Shown piece after piece: positions 13,476 to 22,173 of a stretch of DNA of 38,181 bases. Origin of the DNA: Sphingorhabdus sp. EL138 (GTDB lineage Bacteria; Pseudomonadota; Alphaproteobacteria; Sphingomonadales; Sphingomonadaceae). Where the stretch lies: assembly GCF_945882965.1 (NCBI RefSeq), contig NZ_CAMCWY010000023.1:1-38181 (forward strand). The letters run 5' to 3'. Within the stretch, counting starts at the first letter, position 1. Every line of letters starts with the position of its first letter. The position numbers and the translations under genes were made by a program. A model generated the notes under the pieces. The model did no database searches and was not told the origin of the DNA. It was given only the letters and a program-made list of their open reading frames with translations.

Positions 13476-15190
13476 CCGGCAATTTTGAGGACGGTACGGA
13501 TCAACGACAGACGGCCTTAATCGTCAGGCCCAAGGGCGCGGGCCAAAATATTCTCAAGCGCCTCTCTCTCGAATTCTACAAGCTGACATGGCGCACGCCG
13601 CTGCACAATCAGCGGTTGAAGGGCAAGGTGCCTTTGCGCCTTCTGGCGGTGCCCAAGGACCCTTTGGCGGGAGATTCTGCACGTGGCCAAGCACTGCGCA
13701 TGGGCAAATTCCATTATCAGGGCTTACAACAAGCCTTTGATGCGCTGGATTATAACCGGCTCAATCTGTCACCATCGCTGACCGATTATATCCACCGTTT
13801 TGACTGGCTGCGTGATCTGGCGGCGGCGACCAATCGCGGTGAAGGCGCGCCTGTCGCAGCGCATATCGCCGATGCCTGGTTGCGGGCCAATGGCATGAAA
13901 ACGCGCGAGCCGGCTTGGCGTGTCGACAATTGTGCGTGGCGGCTGTTGAACATGGCCGCCGGGTCACCGTTTTTGCTTAGCAGTTCAGACCCGATTTACC
14001 GTTCGCGCGTCATCAACCATTTTGCGCGGGTGGCACGTCATCTGGACCAGTCCGCACCAAGGGCGCAAAGCCACTTTGCCAAGACCCTTGGCTGGGCGGG
14101 CGTCGTTGCCGCGTCGTTACTGTTGCCCGAAGGCAAAATCCGCCGCGTAGTGGGTGAAGACGGATTGGCCGTATCCTTGCGCGCCACAATTTTACCTGAT
14201 GGCGGTGTTGTGTCGCGCTCGCCAACCCAGTTGATGGAACTCATCGGCCTATTGAGCCTGTTGAAGCAATGCTATGTTGCGCAAGGCGAGATGGTGCCAG
14301 ATTTTCTCATAGAGGTATTGGGCCGTGCGGTACCCGCCTTATTGGGCCTGACCCATTCCGATGGTGGGCTTGGCGCTTGGCAGGGGTCGGCGCATATGAC
14401 CGCCGACCGGATTGACGCGCTTGTGGCGGCGAGCGAAGTTCGCGCCCGCCCGCATCGCCAAGCGCTCGATTGGGGCTATCAGCGTGTGTCGGCTGGCAAA
14501 TCTGTGCTGTTGCTGGATGCGGGGCCGCCTCCGCTCGCGCGCCAGTCGGCATCGGGCTGTGCCTCGACCCTCGCGTTCGAATTGTCACATAATGGGCAGC
14601 GGATCATCGTCAATTGCGGCGGTGCGGCGCTTGTCGGCGCGACCATATCGGCGGCGCTTGCGCGCGGGCTTCGGACTACGGCGGCGCACTCGACCTTATG
14701 CCTGAATGACACCAATTCGACAGCGATTCTGCCAGGCGGTCAATTGGGCAAGGGCGTGGCTGAAGTTGGTCTTGAACGCCGCGACATTGATCAGGCGACA
14801 CGGATTGAGGCAAGCCATGATGGCTATGCGAAAAGCTTTGGTTATAATCACACGCGCCTGCTCATTTTGCGTTCCGACGGCATGGAATTGCGGGGCGAAG
14901 ATACGCTGTTGCCGCAGGCAAAGCCGAAGGCTGATGTAATGGCGCATGTCCGCTTTCATCTGGGGCCAGATATTGAGATCGCACCCACAGACCAACCGCA
15001 GACCGCCCTGCTGCGCATGTCCGATGGCAGCAACTGGGCATTTACCACTTCCGGCGGTATATTGTCGGTGGATGATAGCTTATGGGTTGACCAACATGGT
15101 CGGCCGCACCCGACCCAACAACTTGTGATTGCCGCCGATACGGGTAAAGGCGCGCTCCATATCAGCTGGCAACTGCGCCATTTAGGATGA
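13472..15190 (+). CDS. Heparinase II/III family protein
   Basis: This 572-residue protein has an all-helical toroid region (about 80-330, with [10 protein letters not shown] and [16 protein letters not shown]) followed by a beta-sandwich heparinase II/III-like region (about 350-560). The family contains polysaccharide lyases acting on uronic-acid polymers, including alginate lyases. There is no obvious signal peptide: the N-terminus is polar and charged. A homologue between rpe and purH is, as I recall, a regular feature of sphingomonad chromosomes, where the order is conserved without a known reason. Translational coupling to rpe (ATGA) suggests coexpression. The catalytic residues cannot be assigned, so the enzymatic activity is uncertain. 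Confidence 0.85.
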   Translation: MTGNFEDGTDQRQTALIVRPKGAGQNILKRLSLEFYKLTWRTPLHNQRLKGKVPLRLLAVPKDPLAGDSARGQALRMGKFHYQGLQQAFDALDYNRLNLSPSLTDYIHRFDWLRDLAAATNRGEGAPVAAHIADAWLRANGMKTREPAWRVDNCAWRLLNMAAGSPFLLSSSDPIYRSRVINHFARVARHLDQSAPRAQSHFAKTLGWAGVVAASLLLPEGKIRRVVGEDGLAVSLRATILPDGGVVSRSPTQLMELIGLLSLLKQCYVAQGEMVPDFLIEVLGRAVPALLGLTHSDGGLGAWQGSAHMTADRIDALVAASEVRARPHRQALDWGYQRVSAGKSVLLLDAGPPPLARQSASGCASTLAFELSHNGQRIIVNCGGAALVGATISAALARGLRTTAAHSTLCLNDTNSTAILPGGQLGKGVAEVGLERRDIDQATRIEASHDGYAKSFGYNHTRLLILRSDGMELRGEDTLLPQAKPKADVMAHVRFHLGPDIEIAPTDQPQTALLRMSDGSNWAFTTSGGILSVDDSLWVDQHGRPHPTQQLVIAADTGKGALHISWQLRHLG

Positions 15191-15193
15191 ATT

Positions 15194-16783
15194 ATGCACG
15201 ACGTCGTCATTAAGCGGGCCCTGTTGTCGGTATCGGACAAGGCTGGACTTGTTGAGCTTGGCCATGCGCTGGCGGCGCGGCATGTTGAATTGGTGTCGAC
15301 GGGCGGGACGGCCAAAACGCTCCGCGCTGCGGGTCTTACGGTGAAGGACATAAGCGAGCTCACCGGCTTTCCCGAAATGATGGACGGACGTGTTAAGACG
15401 TTGCACCCGATGGTGCATGGCGGCCTGCTTGCGGTGCGCGATAATCCCGAACATGCCGCCGCGATGGCCGAACATCATATTGGCGCAATCGACCTTGTGG
15501 TCGTCAACCTCTATCCCTTTGCCCAGACGGTAGCCAAAGGTGCGTCGCGCGACGAAATTATTGAGAATATCGACATTGGCGGACCATCGATGGTGCGCAG
15601 TGCAGCCAAAAACCATGCCTTTGTGACGATCCTTACCGATCCAGCCGATTATGATGACCTGATTGCCGAGCTTGAGGAATGCGACGGTAAAACCAGTTAT
15701 GACTTCCGCCGCAAATGCGCGGCCAAGGCCTATTCTGCGACGGCGGCCTATGACAGCATGATCAGCCAGTGGTTTGCCTTTGCCGATCAACAGCAACTGT
15801 TTCCCGACATGCTTGCCGTCAATGGCAACCGCACAGCCGAATTGCGCTATGGTGAAAATCCACATCAGCGCGCGGCGCTGTATGTGCCCGTTGGGCAACA
15901 TATTGCGGGCATCGCGCAGGCCGAGCAAGTGCAGGGTAAGGAGCTGTCTTATAATAATTACAATGACGCGGATGCCGCGCTTGAGCTGGTCGCCGAGTTT
16001 CGCGATGGCCCGCCAACGGTCGTGATCGTCAAGCATGCCAATCCATGCGGTGTGGCAACGGGTGCGACATTGATCGACGCCTATCGCGCGGCGCTGGAAT
16101 GCGACAGCGTGTCGGCCTTTGGCGGTATCGTTGCCGTCAATCGCCCGCTGGATGCAGCAACTGCCGAAGCGATTACCGAGATTTTTACTGAAGTCGTGGC
16201 GGCCCCGTCTGCCGATGATGCGGCCAAGGCGGTATTTGCCAAGAAGAAGAATTTGCGATTGTTGCTAACCGGCGAATTGCCTGATCCAAAACGCGGTGGC
16301 CTGTCTGTCAAGCCGATTACAGGCGGTTTGCTTGTGCAATCACGTGACAATGGCTATGTTGCCGATGCTGCAATCACCGTCGTTACAAAACGTAGCCCAA
16401 GCGCACAGGAACTGGCGGACTGCCGCTTTGCGTGGACGATCGCCAAGCACGTGAAGTCCAATGCGATTGTCTACGCCAAGGATGGCGCGACCGCTGGCAT
16501 TGGTGCTGGTCAGATGAACCGGCGTGACAGCGCGCGGATTGCGGCGATTAAGGCAAAGGAGGCGGCGGAAACTTATGGTTGGGATGCCCCGCGCACAGTG
16601 GGTTCGGCGGTTGCTTCCGACGCGTTTTTCCCTTTTGCGGACGGGCTGCTCGCCGCTGCTGAAGCGGGCGCGACGGCGGTCATTCAACCCGGCGGATCAA
16701 TGCGCGATGACGAAGTGATTGCCGCCGCCAATGAAGCTGGCCTCGCCATGGTCTTCACCGGCATGCGGCATTTTCGGCACTGA
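15194..16783 (+). CDS. purH: Bifunctional AICAR formyltransferase / IMP cyclohydrolase
   Basis: The 529-residue protein carries out the last two steps of purine synthesis: formylation of AICAR with 10-formyl-tetrahydrofolate, then ring closure to IMP. The N-terminal cyclohydrolase domain (about 1-150) has [29 protein letters not shown] and [13 protein letters not shown]. The C-terminal transformylase domain has [26 protein letters not shown] with the catalytic Lys-His pair, and ends [20 protein letters not shown]. Length is standard. It starts four bases after the heparinase-like gene and closes the operon. Confidence 0.97.
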   Translation: MHDVVIKRALLSVSDKAGLVELGHALAARHVELVSTGGTAKTLRAAGLTVKDISELTGFPEMMDGRVKTLHPMVHGGLLAVRDNPEHAAAMAEHHIGAIDLVVVNLYPFAQTVAKGASRDEIIENIDIGGPSMVRSAAKNHAFVTILTDPADYDDLIAELEECDGKTSYDFRRKCAAKAYSATAAYDSMISQWFAFADQQQLFPDMLAVNGNRTAELRYGENPHQRAALYVPVGQHIAGIAQAEQVQGKELSYNNYNDADAALELVAEFRDGPPTVVIVKHANPCGVATGATLIDAYRAALECDSVSAFGGIVAVNRPLDAATAEAITEIFTEVVAAPSADDAAKAVFAKKKNLRLLLTGELPDPKRGGLSVKPITGGLLVQSRDNGYVADAAITVVTKRSPSAQELADCRFAWTIAKHVKSNAIVYAKDGATAGIGAGQMNRRDSARIAAIKAKEAAETYGWDAPRTVGSAVASDAFFPFADGLLAAAEAGATAVIQPGGSMRDDEVIAAANEAGLAMVFTGMRHFRH

Positions 16784-16802
16784 TCGGCGATCTAAGCTAA
16801 AG

Positions 16803-16834
16803 CTTGTCATCCCCGCTTTCGCGGGAATGACAAG
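16803..16834. terminator. Hairpin between converging purH and helicase genes
   Basis: CTTGTCATCCCCGC (16803-16816) pairs with GCGGGAATGACAAG (16821-16834) with one mismatch and a four-base loop. It lies between the 3' ends of purH (plus) and the DEAD-box helicase gene (minus), the right place for a bidirectional terminator, but it lacks a T run. The sequence TTGTCATTCCCGCG is also a known style of dispersed repeat, so it may be both. Confidence 0.55.
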
Positions 16835-16855
16835 GGCTATGGTGTTAATTGAGGC

Positions 16856-18409
16856 TTACCCAGCGCGCTTTACTGTGCCTTTATAGTTGCCATTACCACC
16901 CTTTTTGGGGCCGTAATTGCGGGCAGGTGCGCCGGGATCGCGGCGGTTTTCGCTGCGGGCGGCAAATGCGCGGTCGGCGGTTGGACGACGATCACCAGCA
17001 GGGGCATTGTCGCTGCGTGGACGTGCATCACGCCCGCCTTCGCTTCTGCCTTCACGGCTGCCGTCACGTGGACCAATGGCGGGCTGCCAGCCACCTTGCG
17101 GTGCGTGCGTGCGGTTACGGCTCTCGCCGTTCAAACCAGTGCCGCCATTATTGCCGCCAAGCTTCTTGCCAGCATAATTGGTGCGTCCGCCGCCGGGCTG
17201 ACCGCCACCGCGACCACCACGGGCCTGTTGCGGCTTTTTATCGGCAACAGGCGGCGGCAGTGCTGCAACGGCTGCACGGAAACCTTCGGGAAGGCCAAGC
17301 GTCATGGCGCGGATGCCAGTTAGACGCTCGATATCCTTCATATAGCCGCGCTCATCGCCCGCAACAAAGCTCATCGCGATGCCTTCACGGCCGGCACGCG
17401 CGGTGCGGCCAATGCGGTGGACATATTGTTCGGGCACATTGGGCAGTTCGAAGTTGAACACATGGCTGACGCCGGGGACGTCAATGCCGCGTGCTGCAAT
17501 GTCGGTGGCCACAAGGATCTTGATCTTGCCATCGCGGAAGGCTTGCAGCGCAGCGGTGCGCTGCCCTTGCGATTTGTTGCCGTGGATAGCGGCGGATTGA
17601 ATGCCGGCTCCTGCAAGCCCACGCACAACGCGGTCGGCGCCATGCTTTGTGCGGGTAAAGACCAAAGCCCGGTCAATCTCTTCGCTTTGCAATTTGAGCG
17701 TTAGCAATGTCTGCTTTTCGCGCTGTTCAACAAAGGTTACGAATTGCTCAACGCGCTCTGCTGTGGTCGCGGCGGGTGCAACCGAAACACGCACAGGGTT
17801 GTTCAAAAAACGGTTGCCGAGTTCTGCAATTGCCTTTGGCATGGTCGCCGAAAAGAACAAAGTCTGACGCTGCTTTGGCAATAATTGGTCAATACGCTTC
17901 AACGCGTGAATAAAGCCAAGGTCCATCATTTGGTCGGCTTCATCAAGCACGAAGATTTCAACGTCCTTCAACGTTACCGCGCGTTGCTCAATCAGGTCGA
18001 TCAAGCGGCCCGGCGTTGCGACAAGAATATCGACGCCGCCGGCAAGACGCTTTTTCTGGCTAAAAATCGGCATGCCGCCGAACACGCAATCGACCTTCAG
18101 GCCCAAAAACTTGCCATATGTGCGGAAGCTATCGGCGATTTGTGCCGCAAGTTCGCGCGTAGGCGACAGGACAAGCATCCGGCAGCTATATTGCTGACGC
18201 GCCTTTGGCTTGGTGGCGAAATGGTGCAGGGACGGCAACGCAAATGCGGCGGTTTTGCCGGTTCCGGTTTGCGCAATGCCGCATAGATCGCGGCCCTCAA
18301 GCAAAGACGGAATGGCCTGTTGCTGAATGGGAGTCGGCGTATCATAGCCAGCCGCCTCAAGCGCCTTAAGGATAGGTTGGGCAAGGCCCAGGTCTTGGAA
18401 AAAAGACAT
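16856..18409 (-). CDS. DEAD-box ATP-dependent RNA helicase, RhlE/DeaD type
   Basis: The 517-residue protein unwinds RNA duplexes. Visible motifs are the Q motif (FFQDLGLAQPILKAL ... PTPIQ), AQTGTGKT (46-53), SPTRELAAQ (82-90), TPGR (132-135), DEAD (156-159), SAT (187-189), ARGIDVPGVSHV and HRIGRTARAGREG. The tail from about 390 is rich in Gly, Arg and Asn, as in RhlE-like helicases that help ribosome assembly and cold growth. The ATG at 18409 is chosen because it begins the canonical MSFFQDLG; the reading frame continues upstream without homology. The gene has an unusually long leader (about 300 bases without a plus- or minus-strand annotated gene), which fits cold-regulated helicase mRNAs. 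Confidence 0.93.
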   Translation of the reverse strand: MSFFQDLGLAQPILKALEAAGYDTPTPIQQQAIPSLLEGRDLCGIAQTGTGKTAAFALPSLHHFATKPKARQQYSCRMLVLSPTRELAAQIADSFRTYGKFLGLKVDCVFGGMPIFSQKKRLAGGVDILVATPGRLIDLIEQRAVTLKDVEIFVLDEADQMMDLGFIHALKRIDQLLPKQRQTLFFSATMPKAIAELGNRFLNNPVRVSVAPAATTAERVEQFVTFVEQREKQTLLTLKLQSEEIDRALVFTRTKHGADRVVRGLAGAGIQSAAIHGNKSQGQRTAALQAFRDGKIKILVATDIAARGIDVPGVSHVFNFELPNVPEQYVHRIGRTARAGREGIAMSFVAGDERGYMKDIERLTGIRAMTLGLPEGFRAAVAALPPPVADKKPQQARGGRGGGQPGGGRTNYAGKKLGGNNGGTGLNGESRNRTHAPQGGWQPAIGPRDGSREGRSEGGRDARPRSDNAPAGDRRPTADRAFAARSENRRDPGAPARNYGPKKGGNGNYKGTVKRAG

Positions 18410-18715
18410 AATAACACTCTCAAAATAATCGTCGCGGCCCACGAAGCGTGTCCTTTCATCAGGACCGCACGGGCGCAACAGCAGGTGTTCGGGAGCAGCT
18501 TATGCTGACCCGTTGGAAACAACCCTGCGTGATATGGGAAGCCTCTAAGCTTGCGCATCTTGTTCGTTTGGCGGAGCCTGTATCTAGGCCCTCACGCTGC
18601 CAAAACTGCGGCGGTGTTGTCCGCTCGCCTCATGCGCTTGAGCGTCCTATGGCGAAACGAGGGTCAAAACGCAAGTAATTTGTGCATCGGCGCAATAATC
18701 GGTCGCAGGCGCGCG
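18410..18715 (-). promoter_or_regulatory. Long 5' region of the helicase gene
   Basis: These 306 bases lie between the helicase start and the end of the folM-like gene. Read on the minus strand, a hairpin GTCC-TGATGAAA-GGAC stands about 50-60 bases before the helicase ATG, with further GC-rich pairing possible. Helicase mRNAs of the DeaD/RhlE type often carry long structured leaders that control expression with temperature; that role is inferred. A small plus-strand reading frame overlaps it. Confidence 0.35.
18502..18678 (+). CDS. Possible 58-residue small protein with a CxxC pair
   Basis: An ATG at 18502 follows GGGAG by six bases and opens 58 codons ending MAKRGSKRK. The product has CQNCGGVV (a CxxC pair that could bind zinc) and a very basic end. 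It lies opposite the helicase leader. The codons include several that the neighbours avoid (AGG, ATA, TCT), so it may be chance. I recognise no family. Confidence 0.3.
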   Translation: MLTRWKQPCVIWEASKLAHLVRLAEPVSRPSRCQNCGGVVRSPHALERPMAKRGSKRK

Positions 18716-19471
18716 CTAAAGATGCATGAAGTCGCGATCAAAACTTTTGAGATGCGCACCGCCGTCGACGAAAATGACTTGGCCGGTAACGTCCTGCGCT
18801 TGGGCAAGATAAACGACTGCGTCCGCGACAGCCGAGGGCGATGGCAATGCGCCCAAGGGCATCCTATCGGCCAGCCGCGTTTCTTGCTCGGCGGTATAAT
18901 CGTCGGTTGCAATGACCAAGCCAGGCGCGACGCCATTGTAACGGGCACGACCAGCAAAGGATGCCGCCATGGAACGCACCGATGCGGCAAGCGCCTGCTT
19001 AGACAGGGTGTAGCTTATCTGGTCAAGGTGCGGATTGACCACGCGTTGATCAAGGATATTGACGATCGCGGCGCGCGCCTCTGGGCCAGCGATGTGGACG
19101 AGCGCCTGCGCTAGCAATAATGGCGCAAACAGATTTAACCGGAAATGCGCCTCCAGCGTTTCCAGCGTCATGCTGTGCCAGTCGTCTTGTCCAAACATGG
19201 CCGCATTGTTCACCAGCAAGTCAGGTGTGCGACCAAAATGGGCGGCGATCATGTCGACAAGCTTGGCAGGATCGCCCGTGCTCAGGTCAAAGGTGAATGC
19301 GTGCCATTCGCGCGCGTTCGCCTCCAGCGCCGCTGCCAGAGCAGCCTCCGGCGGGGTATCCATATGGCTCACTAGAGCCAGCGCATAGCCTGCGCCTGCA
19401 AGTTTCGCCGCAATCGCTGCGCCCAGCCTGCGCTTGCCACCTGTTACAATTGCAAGCGGCCTGTCTGTCAC
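18716..19471 (-). CDS. Pteridine-reductase-like SDR (FolM/PTR1 type)
   Basis: The 251-residue protein is a short-chain dehydrogenase/reductase. The nucleotide site TGGKRRLG (10-17) has the Arg pair that marks NADPH use in pteridine reductases, followed by NNAAMFG (88-94). The usual catalytic Ser is replaced by Asp141, with Tyr154 and Lys158 (YTLSK), exactly the Asp-Tyr-Lys triad and spacing of PTR1, the pteridine reductase. FolM enzymes reduce dihydromonapterin or dihydrofolate. The gene begins with GTG overlapping the folB stop as GTGA, so it is coupled to a dihydroneopterin aldolase, which agrees with pterin work. The exact substrate (dihydrofolate, dihydrobiopterin or dihydromonapterin) cannot be told. 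Confidence 0.85.
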   Translation of the reverse strand: MTDRPLAIVTGGKRRLGAAIAAKLAGAGYALALVSHMDTPPEAALAAALEANAREWHAFTFDLSTGDPAKLVDMIAAHFGRTPDLLVNNAAMFGQDDWHSMTLETLEAHFRLNLFAPLLLAQALVHIAGPEARAAIVNILDQRVVNPHLDQISYTLSKQALAASVRSMAASFAGRARYNGVAPGLVIATDDYTAEQETRLADRMPLGALPSPSAVADAVVYLAQAQDVTGQVIFVDGGAHLKSFDRDFMHL

Positions 19472-19836
19472 TTGCGGCCCCGCGACATGGTGATGCCAAT
19501 CGCCTCATTATCTTCGGCAATCGCCAGCTTGACGATTTTGACGACGATGTTGCTGACACGCGGGTCATCAGCGAACAGAGTGTCCATGATATGATCGGCC
19601 ACTGCCTCAATCAGCGTGAAGTGCACGCCCTCAGGCAATTTTGTCGCCGCTTCTTTCAACGTCATATAATTTTTGGACGCCGACAGCGGCGAATCGGGTG
19701 CGTAATGCGGGGCCATATCTAGCGTGATGCTGATTGATATCCGCAGCGGTTGCGGCAGATGCGTTTCCTGGCTGTAAATACCCGTTAGGACATTGACGAC
19801 AAGATCGTGCACTTCAAGAATTAAAGTGTCGCTCAT
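19468..19836 (-). CDS. folB: Dihydroneopterin aldolase family protein
   Basis: This 122-residue tunnelling-fold enzyme converts dihydroneopterin to 6-hydroxymethyl-dihydropterin and glycolaldehyde in folate synthesis. Family marks are LVVNVLTGIYSQETHLPQPL with the substrate-binding region, then FTLIEAVADHIMDTLF with the conserved Glu, and VVKIVKLAIAEDNEAIGITM with the catalytic Lys near the end. The ATG at 19836 has GGAG eight bases before it and is preferred over an upstream start at 19857. It overlaps the pteridine-reductase gene and follows the methyltransferase gene by eight bases. Confidence 0.88.
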   Translation of the reverse strand: MSDTLILEVHDLVVNVLTGIYSQETHLPQPLRISISITLDMAPHYAPDSPLSASKNYMTLKEAATKLPEGVHFTLIEAVADHIMDTLFADDPRVSNIVVKIVKLAIAEDNEAIGITMSRGRK

Positions 19837-19844
19837 ATTACTCC

Positions 19845-20723
19845 TTAACGCGACCAACGGGCGAAGATGGCGGTGGGCAAAAGCATGCCCCTGCCGTGTT
19901 CGCGCACCGCCAGTTCGCCAAATTCAACCTTGCCGCCAAGGTCCGCAAAATGCGATTCCAATAACCCACCCAATGCCAGCGCGGACATGCGCACGGCGTA
20001 GACGGTCAAAAACAAAAACTTCGATTCCGCATCCAACAGCTTGCGGCAATTGGCGATTAGCTCAGGCAAGTCTTCCTCAAGCCGCCATACTTCGCCTTCG
20101 GGGCCACGGCCATATTTGGGCGGGTCTAACAATATGCCATCATAACGTTTTTCGCGGCGCACTTCGCGGGCAACAAATTTGGCCGCGTCATCGACGATCC
20201 AGCGGATAGGGCGGTCGGCCATGCCCGACATTTCGGCATTGGCCCGCGCTTGCCCGACCGATTTCTTGGACGCATCAACATGCACCATCTGCGCGCCTGC
20301 CGCAGACAAAGCGAGCGTGCCAACACCGGTATAGCCGAACAGGTTCAGGGCAACCGGGTCGGTAACGCCTGCCAATTGCCCGCGCATCCAACGCCACACC
20401 GGGTCCATATCCGGGAAAAATCCCAAATGGCGAAACGGTGTGCAGGACGCGGTAAAATGCACCTCGTCATTCCACGACAGGGACCATCCATCCATGGGCA
20501 CGGGTTTGTTGTTATACCAACGACCGCCGCCATCATCGTCTGACCCGGGAATAAATTCGGCGTCAGCGGGCCAGTCGTCTAATGCCGGGGCCCACATCGC
20601 TTGCGGCTCGGGCCGGATGAAGCGGCGGTCGCCATAGGATTCATATTTGCGCCCATAACCCGAATCGATCAGCGTATAATCGCTGCGCGGTTCGCTGATC
20701 AGGGTGACGAAATCCGGCTCCAT
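19845..20723 (-). CDS. Class I SAM-dependent methyltransferase, RlmI/RlmK-like
   Basis: The 292-residue protein has a substrate-binding N-terminal part (about 1-110, ending FTASCTPFRHLGFFPDM) and a Rossmann methyltransferase domain with VALNLFGYTGVGTLALSAAG (motif I), HVDASKKSVGQAR (motif II) and the catalytic-type ILLDPPKYGRGPEGE (motif IV). DPPKF/Y motifs are typical of the large-subunit rRNA methyltransferases RlmI and RlmK and of related small enzymes; the target here is unknown. The ATG at 20723 is preferred; a TTG at 20729 overlaps the thrC stop and would add two residues. It forms a run with thrC upstream and folB downstream on the minus strand. Confidence 0.82.
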   Translation of the reverse strand: MEPDFVTLISEPRSDYTLIDSGYGRKYESYGDRRFIRPEPQAMWAPALDDWPADAEFIPGSDDDGGGRWYNNKPVPMDGWSLSWNDEVHFTASCTPFRHLGFFPDMDPVWRWMRGQLAGVTDPVALNLFGYTGVGTLALSAAGAQMVHVDASKKSVGQARANAEMSGMADRPIRWIVDDAAKFVAREVRREKRYDGILLDPPKYGRGPEGEVWRLEEDLPELIANCRKLLDAESKFLFLTVYAVRMSALALGGLLESHFADLGGKVEFGELAVREHGRGMLLPTAIFARWSR

Positions 20724-20725
20724 AT

Positions 20726-22132
20726 TCAACGCGTAGCGCGCGCCAACACATAATCCCGCACAGCATCATATTCGCCGGGCAAAACATCAAAGCGTTCTTC
20801 GCGGTCAAATAATTGCGACACTCGCGCGGGCAAAGCGGGGCGTATACCCGTGGCATTTTCAACGGCGTCGGGGAATTTGGCGGGATGCGCGGTCGCCAAT
20901 GTTACAACCGGCACATCGGGGCGAATGCCCGCATGGCGCGCGGCGTGCAAAGCGATCGCGGTGTGCGGATCGATAATCTGGTCCGTCGCACCATAAGCCC
21001 AACGCATGGCCGCCGACATTTGTTCGGCATCGGTCCGTGCGCTGGTGAGCAAACCCGCCTTTTTGCGCATGTCGGGCGACAGCACCATCTTGCCCATTTG
21101 CTCAAACCATTTCATCCGCGCGCCCGTGGTGACACCATCACGGCCCTCCAGATCGAACAATAAGCGTTCAAAATTGCTCGACACCTGAATATCCATCGAC
21201 GGTGATGCCGTCGGGGTCACGCCAAGCACCGAATAGTCTCCTTTTGACAAAGCGCGGTGCAAAATATCGTTGATGTTGGTGGCCACAATCAGGCGCTCAA
21301 TGGGAAGACCCATTTGCGCGGCGACGTAGCCTGCGAACACGTCGCCGAAATTTCCTGTCGGTACCGAAAATGCGACCTTGCGCTCCGGCCCGCCAAGCCG
21401 AAGCGCGGCGTAGAAATAATAGACCACTTGCGCCATCAGGCGTGCCCAATTGATCGAGTTAACTGCAGATAAAGTCAGCGGACCGTTGACATCCTTGTCG
21501 TTGAACATCCGCTTCACCATGGCTTGGGCGTCATCAAAGCTGCCGCCAATGGCGATGTTATGGACGTTTGGCGCTAGGATGGTTGTCATCTGCCGCCGCT
21601 GCACATCGGACACGCAGTTATGTGGATGCAGCATGAAAATCTCAATCTGCGCGCGTCCGGCAACGGCATCAATCGCGGCTGAACCCGTGTCACCAGAGGT
21701 TGCGCCGACAATCGTCAGCTTTGTATCCGTACCCGACAGAAACCGTGCAAAAAACTGGCCAAGCAATTGCAGCGCCACATCCTTGAACGCCAAGGTCGGG
21801 CCGTGGAAAAGCTCAAGCAACCAATGCTGGCCATCCAACTGCACCAGCGGCGTAACCGCTGTGTGGGCAAAGGAGCCATAAGCCGTGGCGCACAGGCCCT
21901 TTAACTCCGCCTCGTCCAATACGCCTGCGGTAAAGGGCGCCATGACACGCGCGGCGAGATCCACATAAGACAGCCCGCGCATCGTGGCGATTTCGTCCGT
22001 TGAAAACTGCGGCCAGTGCCGGGGCACATATAGCCCCCCGTCGCTTGCCAACCCCGTCAGAGTGACGCCTGCAAAATCAAGCACGTCTGCGTTGCCGCGG
22101 GTGCTGATATATTCTGTTCTGTTTATCGCCAT
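20726..22132 (-). CDS. thrC: Threonine synthase
   Basis: The 468-residue pyridoxal-phosphate enzyme turns O-phosphohomoserine into threonine. Visible are the N-terminal STRG and SDGGLYVP motifs, the cofactor lysine in GPTLAFKDVALQ (Lys117), the phosphate-binding GATSGDTGSAAI, and FSVPTGNFGDVFAG. Its length and pattern match the longer bacterial/fungal subgroup. The ATG at 22132 begins the conserved MxxxYISTRG; a frame extending to 22171 has no homology. Its stop is followed immediately by the methyltransferase gene. Confidence 0.96.
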   Translation of the reverse strand: MAINRTEYISTRGNADVLDFAGVTLTGLASDGGLYVPRHWPQFSTDEIATMRGLSYVDLAARVMAPFTAGVLDEAELKGLCATAYGSFAHTAVTPLVQLDGQHWLLELFHGPTLAFKDVALQLLGQFFARFLSGTDTKLTIVGATSGDTGSAAIDAVAGRAQIEIFMLHPHNCVSDVQRRQMTTILAPNVHNIAIGGSFDDAQAMVKRMFNDKDVNGPLTLSAVNSINWARLMAQVVYYFYAALRLGGPERKVAFSVPTGNFGDVFAGYVAAQMGLPIERLIVATNINDILHRALSKGDYSVLGVTPTASPSMDIQVSSNFERLLFDLEGRDGVTTGARMKWFEQMGKMVLSPDMRKKAGLLTSARTDAEQMSAAMRWAYGATDQIIDPHTAIALHAARHAGIRPDVPVVTLATAHPAKFPDAVENATGIRPALPARVSQLFDREERFDVLPGEYDAVRDYVLARATR

Positions 22133-22173
22133 AATGGGCACGCGGTTAACCGCAGCGCCGCATTTACGCAAGA

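Noticed and set aside
15182-16036. 284-codon frame opposite purH
   Set aside because: purH is certain on the plus strand; the opposite frame is open because of codon bias and shows no recognisable domain.
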